Virus record (IMG/VR): IMGVR_UViG_3300008267_000363
Span: 1-36,858 of that record
From: a virus
DNA length: 36,858 bases
Strand: one strand, 5' to 3'
Shown: in pieces, positions 7,216-19,200 of the stretch
Position numbering within the stretch: the stretch's first letter is position 1
How the letters are laid out: each line of letters opens with the position of its first letter
Translations under genes and position numbers: made by a program
Notes under the pieces: generated by a model
What the model was told of the DNA's origin: nothing
Seen by the model: the letters and a program-made list of their open reading frames with translations, nothing else
Databases searched by the model: none

Positions 7216-10200
7216 TTAAAAGCCTCGCAAAAACCTTGCGGCCTGGGTGTCTGTGTCTTGCAGTGCAATACCGTTGCTGGCTTCGCCCACGCCCTGTTGG
7301 TACCAAGTTACGCCGTGACGTACCAGGATTGTGACTTCTGCCCCTGCTGTCGGTGCTTCTAGTGGGGGATGAACATTGCCATCAACCACAAAGTCCACTG
7401 CCAGCGGATCATAGTCAGTCACAAACCAACGATAACGACTGACTGCTGTGGTGTCGCTGTAGGCATATTGTCGGATTCCGCCCACATAAACTTCCACAGC
7501 TGGACGCTCGCTGCTGGAATCCAAGAAGTCATCAAACAAGATACTTGGTGCATAGAACACGCTGGTTGTGCCATCACCCAGTGTGGAATCGCTCACAATA
7601 TAGTCCTGATACTGTGCAGGCAACAAGTTGCCACGACCAATATCATATACCTCTGCGCCACTCAAATGAGGCGCTGCTGCTGTTCCTGTTGTACCACGCA
7701 TCAGTCCTGAGATGGTGTTGAGAGCTGTGTTTCTTTCGCGATACATGATACGCTCGCCGTCAATAGTTACTGCTCCAAAAACGCCCTGAGTCAAGTTGGG
7801 ATCGCTCAGGGCCGCAGCATTGACCACATATGCAATGTTGTCTGTGGCTGTGAGATTTTGTGCCAGTGTTGTGGTTGTTGCATCAGTAATTCTGTAGGTT
7901 GCTTGAACACCGCGCATGTCCTGAAACACTCTAAATGTCATGGCTTCCGGCACTATGCTGTTGGTGAATTCTGTAATTACCAGCACCTGTGCTGCGCCAA
8001 TGACTCCGGTGGCCAGGATCAAGTAGCCGTTTTCAACCACATAATCTGCACCTTCAAACAGTCTATATCCATCCAGTGTGACCCACAGTCTGCCTGCGGC
8101 AACTGGATCACGTTGCAGGTAAAAGTCGTTGTTGGCTATGAGCACACCAGCTGAATAATCATAAGATCCTGGAGCTTCAGACACTGCACCTTCGTCATAT
8201 GTGGTGCTGTCATAGGGTTCGCTTACTGTGAGCCCAGTAAAGATTGGTCCCACAAATACCAGGCTCAGTGCGTTTTGTTGTGCAGTATCGTTCCAGGTAG
8301 TAACAGCAACAACGTCGTCAATATTGAGTGCAGACACAATCTGCAATGTTTGACCAACCACATCAAAGTCTGCTTCAGTATTCACTGTGATCAAAATTCT
8401 TGATCCGCTGGCAGGTGGTGATGTAAACACCACTTGTCGTCCAGGTGTGTTTGAACCTGTCCAGTTTGTGACGCTGAATGATCCCACAGTTGCACCCACG
8501 CTTTGAACCTGCAGGATGTTGTCAACCCAGACCACAACGTCTGTGGGAGCATTGATAATGTTTTGTTGATATCCACCTCGTTGCGGCAGTCCAAAGCTCA
8601 CACTTGAATCATCACCCAACCATTCAATGCCCTCTGCTGGCTGCAGACGCAGTCCGTTGCGAGTAACAATCATGTTGACTGAATTGGTGCCGCCTGCACT
8701 GTTGGTCAGGGTGAATATTTTTGTAGTGGCTTGTGAAGGTGTGACCACAAAATACTGCACCTGTGGTGTGCTCCAGCTGTAGGAAACCGTTGCTTTTCCT
8801 GTGCCGCTGCCAATGCCGGTTGCAGTAAACACAGTGCCCACAGTGTTTGCCGCAGCACCCACAGCAACAAAGTTGGTGGTGCCCACAATAGAAATAGTGT
8901 ACTGTTGACCAATTACAAAATAGCCAGCTACTACAGTGGTCAAGCCCAAAGCAGTTAACGAAATACCTGCTCCGGGGCCGGGACTAGAGCCAAGATCCAC
9001 TTGTGATTCCAGTGTGGGCACAAACAGCAACCAGTATGCCACATCAGTAATGGCCACACCCTGTGGTACTGCCTGGATTGCTCGATAGTAGTTGCCACTG
9101 TTGTTGACCACGTCTAGTTTGGCATAGGTGCCAAGAACATTCCAGTTAGCACTGTCTATATATGGTTCCCAGGTAACTCCGCTGATGGCTTCACCGTTGA
9201 CAAACACAGCCATGATATTGATTTCTGCGCTGTTGACCGGAATAACAACTGTTTGCCCAGTAGTACTACCTGCATAGTTGGCACGATACAATTGATTGCT
9301 GCCACCTAGTTCGTACACACTGATGTTGATACCATCGCCGTCAGCCACTGTCAGCAGAGTAATTGTTTGATCTTCCCACTCAACTGAATAGTCTACACCG
9401 CTGGCAAGATCTCGTCCGGTAGTTTGATTGCTGACCAGAATCTGTACCGGATGCTCGACTACTCCGGCCCAGCTGTAGACATCGGTGACTGCTGCTTCAT
9501 AGGTGTAGCGTATGCTGGTTATCTGGAATCCATGTCCATCACGGTTCCAGTCTGCGCCCGGACGAGTATACACTCGCATGTCTAGTGTGTCAAATTCAGC
9601 ACCGTTGACCAATTCTTCAGGAGAATGTCCTTCGTACAGTCCAATAAACTCACCACCCGCAACATTGATGTCAGTGGGCAAGGTACCCAAGGTTAGATCT
9701 GTAAACTCGCTGGTGTAGTCTGCATCCACTGCCAAGGGATCGCGCAGGAAGTAGTCGCCGTAAACTTGTACGCCAGGATAGTCGACTCCATCAATCAAGA
9801 GTGGTAATTCAAGTCCAGGTTGATTAACTCCCGGAACATACAAGCCCATGGTACGATCAACACCTGTTAAGCCATAAGGTCCAGTGCCGTAGTTGAACGT
9901 GGCAGCATTGACCAGAGTCCAGTCTTCAAGATTGAATGTTGGTCCCACAACCGCAGTACTGGTACTGCTGGCAGCTTGCCATACACGGTCATCGTAACGA
10001 ACCAACTCACCGTCTTGATATGTTCCATTGGTGTTCCAGTCTCTCACGTCAGAGAAATACTGGAAGCGATCATAACGAATCACAGTACGGAAAGATCTTG
10101 TCAGGGCATAAGATTCTATAGTGGTCGGAACTGTGGCTGCATTGTATACCTGGCCACTGCCTTGGCCGTTTACCACAGCATAGTATTCTGCACCACTACC

Positions 10201-13200
10201 GTTACCGCCTGTGATTGTGATTGTGGGAGCGGCTCGATATCCAGATCCTGCTTGATCAATAGTAACTGCTACCACTTGGCCCAGACTGTTGATTACTGCT
10301 GTTCCGGTTGCTGTCACACCTGCATAGCTCAGGGCTGCTGTGCCATCTGCTTGTGATCCTGTAGTGAACAACGGAGCAATTGTTCCAGTAACGCCGCTGG
10401 AGGTTACTGTGTACAAATTATCAACGTAGAAGATTTGTTGTCCTGCTGTGATTGGGGTAGATACTGTCCATTCTGTACCAAATATCACAGCTGGTGGTGT
10501 GCTGTAGCCAGATCCTTGATTGACCATGAGAGTGCTGTCAACGCTCAACCAATGATTGTTGTACCATTGTGAATAAGGCCAGGTGTTCCAGATTGTGCTG
10601 GCAGCAGATGCGTCACTAGCAGCGTTGATACTTGAGTTAAACGCAGTACCGTGTTCGTATGGCAACAATATCGGGCTGATGTATTTTGGAATTTCCAGAG
10701 TTGTGTCATAGTAGGCCGGCACATCAAAGTCAGTCAAGTCGCCTTGAGAAATATCAAAACCAGTGTACTTGAGATTGAACTCGCGCACCTGCACATGGTA
10801 TGGCTTGACTTCTTGAATGTAGTCACTCACAAATTCTTGATTGTCACGCACATAGTTTTGGTACGGCAACAGTTGACGAATTCTGTGATCCACGTCAATC
10901 AAGCTGGTTTTTACCAGCCACTCAGGTGCAGAGAATTCGCTCAACACAAAGTTAAACATCAGTACCAGAGCTCGATTGCGCTCAATGGCTAGATCATCAA
11001 CAAACAGTTCTTGATTGATGGCTTGTATAATCTTGCGGGTTTCTGTTACAGGTTCTTGATCATAGTATTGTGCATCAAACACTTCGATATCAAATCCAAA
11101 ACGTCCCACAGCATAGTCCCAGAGTTCACTGGAGAATGCAATTGTGCCATCTTGTAGGCCCACACGTTCATAACCAAGGTCAGTCAACAGATATATTTCA
11201 TATTTGCCTTGTGCATTGGCTGTGACCTTGACACTGCTGCCCACAGGCACATTGATTGCGCCCAGAGCAGAGTACGTTACCACTTGTGTTGTAATTTTGG
11301 TACTGGAATTGTAGCCCGGACGATACCAGTCAATGTAACTCCAGTAGTCTGGGGTATTGTATCCTTGTACGCGAGTAAGAATCAATACTCGAACACCAGG
11401 AGTGGTATCGCTGGCCGACACAGTGTAAATTGTCCACAGTCCGCGATTGAGGCTGTCTGTTACCACCAGGTACCGGTAGCCCAGAGCCACAGTGTAGATA
11501 TTCTGAAATCCCAGAATTTCCAGGTTGGCAACTCTCAGATTCCACAGCCCAGAGTTGGCAGTTGGTTCAGGTTCTGAAGAGTTCAACAGATTGAAACTAC
11601 GGCTTTCGCTGATGGGATACTGTGCCAGCACTGTGTTGGCATGAGTCAGATAGTTGCGCAGTGCTTCAAAGCGGTCTGTAAACATTGACTGGCGTGGGCG
11701 GAATTGCACACCGTATTGTTCAGCTGGTCCTAGATTGGGATCTGGAACTTGGTTACCAAATGTGTCAACTCCGCAGAAACTGTCTTGTAGTTTGCGATAC
11801 AGGTTGTCACTCAAGAATCCATTGGCACGATCTTGTGCAATTAATTCATATTCAGTATGCACGTTGTCATTGGTCAATTCTCGATCAAACTCAATACTGA
11901 TCACAGTGTCACTGGCTTCAATGTAGTCCCCAGAATTGTACAACGCAATTGTACTGGCGTTGATTGGGGCCATGAAGGGGATGCCACTGGCCTTGGGATC
12001 AGCAATGTAACTGGCCACAGTGGATGCTGGCAGAGTCTTGTTGATTTTTGTGGATGTTGTGGTAATGCCGCGCACCCAGAAATAGTATTCTGTGGCAAAC
12101 GTACCATCCTTGGTCAGTCGAGTGTTCACAGTGTAGGACAAAGACGACAACGGTGTGCCTTCTCCTGTGTAGTTAGCAGGAGCCACTGGGCTCACAATCC
12201 ACTGATACACATCAACAACACTGCCTGGGAACAACTGACTCCAACGACGGCTGGCATACACAATGCTGTCTTGATTGGGGTCAATAAATCTTACTGACGA
12301 AATATCCCACCAAATTTCGCCCACATGATCTGTATTCCAGGTGGTGCCACGAATGTTTGTTGGTCCCACGTTGTATGCTGCTGGATCAATTGCACCAATG
12401 TAGTCTATGTTTTGGCGAGCTGCACCAAGAATCTTGCCTTGCAGTGGATTGATAAAATCCAAGAACTCAGATGTTGCTCTGGTTACTCGATCGTACAAGA
12501 ACACAGAGTTCAGCAATCTCACGTCTACCACAGGTTGTTGCTGTTCCAACACAGTCCAAGCAAGAGCACGAGTGGGATTTTCAAACACAAATACTGCGCC
12601 GAAATCTGCTGTGCTGTCTCCAGAATCATTCTTGGGGGCGCCGACCATGAGCACACCAGATGTGTAATTGACTGCTGTGCCAAACCCGTCCAGGGGCTGC
12701 ACATTGCTGTTGGTAATTTGATCGCCAAACACAAATTTGCCTGGATTGTTTATGTTGGATGTTGAGCTAGGCAAGTAATCGTATGTGTATACTTTAATTG
12801 CACTGTTGTCTATACCAACACTGGAACCAAACCCGCTGAATTCTACTGGGTAAGGACTGAGAATAGTTTGTGTCCATGCATATGTATCAAACCCCAAGGT
12901 AGTAAATGTTGTTCCAACTGTGCCGGGTGCTACGGTAACTTTGTCTAGAGCTGCGGCTGCTGCCGAGTTCTTGACTCCAATGGTCAAATATCCAGTGGCG
13001 TCAACTGTGGCCAACACATTGGGTACCGTCACATTGATCTGTGCAGCAAGAGCACGTACTTCCACGCTGGCTGCAACTGTGGTAGTCGACACCACAGTCC
13101 AATAAGCAGTGTTGGTTATCAATGTTGACACTGGTACAGCCTGGGCTGCCACATAAATTGTAGTGGTTGTGGTCACAGCATTGTAGACCACTGTGTTTTT

Positions 13201-16200
13201 GTCGTAGGTTACAGAGTTGGACCAAGCCGCAGGAACCACAACATCCATGTCATTGATACGAATAGTATTGCCGCTGGTGAGATTTGCATTGGCCACTGTG
13301 TTGGTAATTGTGCCATAGATTTTGCTTTGATTTACAAAACGTTCAACCACACCACCTTTGTAGATTTGCACACTGCTTTGAGGCTCGCCTATGTACAAAC
13401 TGCAATTGTTGGCACAAAGGTCTAGTGCCTGGCCAAAGTTTGAAAAATCTGCTACTGTCTGTTGATCAACTTGTTGTAGTTGTTGGAACTGGTTGGTTTC
13501 AATTTCAATTATGTCACCAATCTGCAGATCAGCATTGATAGTCACCACATCACCAGCAATGGTGAATGAGTTGGCTGCATTGATCACGCTGTCGGTTTGA
13601 TTGATCAAGAATTGATTGTTCACAATCACACTAACAGGACCAGTTGGGGTACCACCTAACACTGTGAATGTGATGCTGGATGTGTCTGTGCCGTAGATGA
13701 ATCGTTGTACATTGCGATCAAACACATACACTGTGCCTGCTTCGGCTAGAGCATCAATGGTACGGTACGGTGCACCAATCATGACCTGACGACCATCTGT
13801 GCTGCACGATACTGACTGTCCAAATCTATCACCGGCAGTGAGTCCACCTGTGACCGAGGCGGTGTCAATGGTGTCTACATATTCAAAATAGCTGCCAGCA
13901 AATGCTACCACAACGTCAGTTGATATACGTGCAGTAATAAATGTTACTGTGGTACCTGAAAACGTGTAGTCAATATTGGGACGCCATAGATCTTCGTTGA
14001 CCTTGATACTGAACGAATATATGCTGTCGACAGTGAACAAGCCCACGCTATTTCCACTTGCATCAGTGTCATTGGCCAAGTTGAATGTTGCGTCATTGTA
14101 GGGAATCTGGAAGCTGTTGTATCTTGCAAATTCAATTAGTACCGAAGCTAAAACTGTTCCTGTGCCTGTGCCCGCTGCTGTGGCCACAAATTCAACACCA
14201 ATTGTATTGCTGGCTGCACCAATTAGAGTGTAATTGGTATCACCAACTGTTAAAATTGTGTAGATTTCCCCGGGTACAATTGCTGTTGCTGTAAACACAC
14301 CTGGTGGTGTTGTAAGTCTTACTTCACTGAAGTTATTAACAATAGTATAAGTTGCGCCGTAAGTTTGAATTTGTCCATTAAAGGTCACTTTCAATTGGCT
14401 GTTGTTATTAACTTGTATCTTGGAGTTTATATTATAAACTGTGGTTGCGCCGTCGGCTGTGGTCTTGATTGATTGATTTTCCCAGTCAACCCGACCATAT
14501 GCATGAACTGAATTCAATCCAGGTGCGCCAATATACATCCAACGTTCGTCGAGACTCACAACCACTGAGTAGCCAAATTCTCCTGCGCCTGTGAGCAATG
14601 TGCCATAACCAGAGGGCTGTGTCAACAGTTGCCATTGTGCATAAGGAATAACTCCGGGCTGGCCCAGTGCTGGATCACGATATATCACAGAGACATATCC
14701 ATTATTGGCTTGGCTGCCTGCTCCTAGACTCTTGCTGGCGCCAGCTGCGGCCCAGGTTTGATTTCCAAAGTCCACAGCATTACCGTATCCGCGCACACCG
14801 GGCACATCCAGGGTTAGTATACCATCCCCGCTAGATATTGGGCTTACGGGGCTGTATTGATCGCCATAGTTCTTGACATACACATACACTGCACCTGTTT
14901 CGGTTCCTGATCCAAATCCATATTTGGGACTACCTACCAAGGCGGCCAGGCGATTCTGTGCCTGAGCAATGCTGACACCATATTGTTCGCCTGCATCCAG
15001 CAGCACAGGGTTCAATTCCACAACATCCGAGAATACCGAATTCTTTTGCAGCACTTGCCATAGCCCGTCTCCGTTGTCGTCTACCCAGACCTTGGCGCCG
15101 GGCAAGATGTTGTTGGCATAAGGTAAATTGAGCACATCGCTGGCCTGTGCCACACGCATGGTCTTGAGTGTGAATCCCAGCCCTGTTCCATTGGCCACAA
15201 CTCTGTCACCAGTGAATGCAAACGCAATGTTCACTGTGGTCAAATTGGCCACACTTAACACCTGGTAAACTCCGTTGATCTCTATGTCAAAGAACTTGAT
15301 GATCAGTTTGTCGCCAGCGGCAAGACCGTGTTGAGTACTGAAAATTACTCTGCTGGTACCGTCTAGGTTGTCGCAAACGTGCTGTATGATTCCAGGCACA
15401 GCCTGGGCACGATAGATGTTCCAGTCGTAGTTGTTAATCTTGGCTACCCAGACACTGGTACCAACTTTGATTGAGTCAATGTTGGCGCTCAAGCTGGCAG
15501 AATCCACAATGTCAAACACTGTGATATCAGCATCATCCAGGTTCACATAGCCGGCAGTGGGCAGGCCAATGTCAGTGGGCAGAGTGGTGGTGGTTGGTAA
15601 AATGTCAGTGCTGGTCAACTTGTAGCTTTGACGCCACACATCACTTAGCAAGATTTGTTGGTCAGCTTCGCTAACTTGTTGTGGTACTACCACTTGCACT
15701 AGACTAGGGTTGGCATCAAGCAATGCACGGTTTAATCGCAGTTCAAAAAAGCTGCGGTTAGCGTTGGCACCGTATACAGCACGTTGGACTGCCCAGTTTT
15801 CATAGATGTCATAGTCAGCAGCTTCTTTGCCCAGGTTGGCCTGTTTGAACAATTCAGCAGATAAAATTGTGCCTTTTGAGCCTAAGAATTGACGGTACAC
15901 ATTGACCTGACTCACGTCGTCAAGATTCAGCGCCGCCATGTACTGTCGTGGATGAAAACCAATCAGGCCGTAGCTGAGTAAATCGTTGTCAGTTTCAATA
16001 TTGGCTGCATTGATGTCGTAGCTGTTGGCCAATTGATTTGCTTTGTTGGCCAGATTAGGTAACAATCCCAGCTCAGTTTGTGTGTAATCGCTTTGAGTCC
16101 AGACATCAAAATCAAATGTTTCTGACGGTTGTACAATTTTTAGTGCAGACCAATAGACATTTTTATATTTGACAATCTGACCTTTGGTATACACTCGCAA

Positions 16201-19200
16201 ACCGGTCCATTCTTCTACATTGTCTTGGTTGAGAATAAAGCCCGGGGCATCAACCGACCCATTCCAGTCACCGCTGGTCACAGCCACAAGATTCAGTCTG
16301 CTTTGTCTTGCTCCAGTGGTCGGATCGTATATGAGATCACCAAACACACTTTGATTGCTCAGCACAATCATGTGTTCATAATTGGTAAAGCGCATGTTGA
16401 TAAAGCTGATACTCTGAGTACTCAAGGGTTCAATACTAAAGGAGTTGCCCAGGCGTACAACATTTAGAGTTCGAGTGGGAAGTTCTCTGGAATTTTGATC
16501 CAACAGCAAGTTTTCAGTGGTCTCTGTTCGTATACTGTCAACCACAGCCTGTGCTTTAGTCACACTGAGTTTACTTGCCAAGGGATTGATGTTGATAATG
16601 GCATCTGTGTCCCAGCCTTGTTGGCTCCAGTACAAGAATTCGTTGACCATTCTTGGCCAGTCTAGCACATAACCATTGGCCATGTTGTCAAACGCAAGCC
16701 CTTGTTGCTCGAGCAGTTTACCATAGCTCAACAAGAAGTCTGCTACACTGGTTTCATTGCTGAACACAAATCCATATGGTACTTGTGTTACAGTATCAGT
16801 ATAAAATGTTGGTACACGAACTGTGATGCCACCCGAACTGTATGTTTGTAACTTGCCGTTGGGATAACTTTGCAGCACCTTAAAATATGGCTGTGCATTG
16901 CCGTACCCAAACACAGCATATCCGCCTGTGACTTTTTGTACAGCTACGCTGGAGTAAATGATCTGATCAAAAGGCTGATTCTTGTACAACAGGATATCGT
17001 AGCTTTCGTCAGGAATCATCAAGGCGGTGTTGGTTGAATTGGGGCTGGACTTTTCAGTAAACAACTTGATGTATTGTTTGTCTGAGAAAGATGCCATGCG
17101 ATAGCACAGTCTTACATCTAGACTCTTGAGATCAGCTGTTAGTAGTTTGGTTGAATCAACTCCGGTCTGGCGATTGTAATCGACCAACCAGTTGATGTAA
17201 CTGGCTTTTGACACACCGTCGCCATATACTTCTACGCCGTTGGCATCCAGTCGGTAACGATCGTTGTAGAGATACTGTTGATAGTCTTCGTTGTAGCGAT
17301 ACAAATCACGATCAGCAAACAACGCAAAGAATTTTGCAGGGCGTGTTACTGCCAACATGTGCATGACCGAGAATGGATATGAGCTGGAATTCCACCATGA
17401 TGCTTCCACCGGGCCGCCATCGCCAAGAGTCCAGCTCTTGACAAATTCTGTAGCTGGATTGTAGTTTGGAGGCAATGCACCCACAACACTGTTGAGTGGA
17501 CTTAGTAATTCACCTTCAGATCCTGTGGGGATTACGGGCAACATGCTGGGGTATGGACCTGAGCCATACTTTTCAAACCAGATGCCTTCACGCTTGGGTC
17601 CGGCTACCAGGCTAGCAGCTCTGGCAAACTCAGGTTTGAAGTATGGTGTGATAGGATCAGCAACATAACCGGCTGCCAGGTCATCCCACAACACCAAGTT
17701 ATCACTGGTATAAGGTGCAGGGCCATAGGTATCTTGCCACCATGTGGGTTCTACGCTGATGCCCAGCATTTCCCAGGGAGTCAAACTTGGTTGTTGAGTA
17801 TCGTAGTAGTATCGATAGATACCGCGCCAGGCGCCCAGCAAATTTTGTTTGTCCAGTCGACTTTGTGCCCGGCTATAGTTCCAGGTGAGTTCGTTGTTGG
17901 CTCTGTAATTTTGTTGGCCGTAGTCTAACCGGTTCCAGCCACAATAGCTCAAAAAGTCACTAGCAAAAATAGTATTGATTTCTTCGAAGCTGTAACCAGT
18001 TGAACGAAACTGGCCGGGCAACACATCTTCTACTACAAGTGGTACTGGGTTTCCGTCCAGTTTGAGATTGTTGTAAATTCTTGTTTCAAATTCCAACAAC
18101 ACCGCATCACGGATATCACCAAACACTGGAGTGGTACTACCGTCGTGTCCCAGTACAAAATTACTGGTACCGTTACTGGTCACTTGCGGTATAACTGCTG
18201 GTTTCCAGGCCGGATACAAACCAAGTTTGGTTGGCGTGTTGGGTACAAATGAGCCGTATGTGGCCGAGTATTCATTGATGGTAACTACATCACCAATGGT
18301 CAACGTACTCAGTATTGTGATGCGTGGACCGTCAATGGCCACCGTGTAATCAACTCCACGAGTCAACAGTTGATCATTTAGATATACCAGCAAGCCAAGA
18401 TAATTTGCTGAAGTGTAATTGTACACCTGCACAGTATCAAATACTTGAGTGGTAATAAAACTCACAGTGTAGGCGTTGCTGTCTGTGATAACTCCAGCAG
18501 GCAACATGTCACTCCAGTAAAACGGTTGATTATCAAGTTTGCCCAGTGTCACTGACTGCATGGCAGTATCCAGCACCTGTGCTGTGGTGTCAAATCCAAT
18601 GTTCTGAGACAGCACAGCGTCCAGCAATTGTGCTTTGAACTTGATATACTCGCGGCTGTTGTATTGCAACGACGCAAAAATATTGTATTCAGGGCTGCGC
18701 ATAAAGTAGCCGGCCAGAGTCAGCGGCGCACTTTGTTGCAGAATCACCAGACCGTAAGGAACAATGTCTCCAAGATCTCTAGTGTTGTTGGCACCGTTGA
18801 CTGGTCCACTCAAGGTTGTCAAGTTTTCGCAAATACTCTGATAGTGTGTGCGAATTGTGCCCAGGGTGAATGAGCTTGAGTTAGCATTGAGCGGATTTGA
18901 TTCAAGGTTGTTGGGCACTTGATAAAATGCCACCTTGCTGGTTTGATCACTCAGCACCAGCACCTCAATAATATCTCCAAGAACATACGTGCCCAACAAT
19001 GTGATTGTGGTACTGTCTGCTGTGGTCACATAAGAGTATGTTGAAGGATCCTGAAATATGCTACCAACATATATTTTAATAACTGGAACAGCAATAGAAG
19101 TTTGTACAATTGGCTCTACATCAAGTTTAAGTGTGGTAGCAGCATAAGAGAACTTAAATTGCTGATAGATTTGCTGCTCTACTGCTGCGGTTTTCCATCC

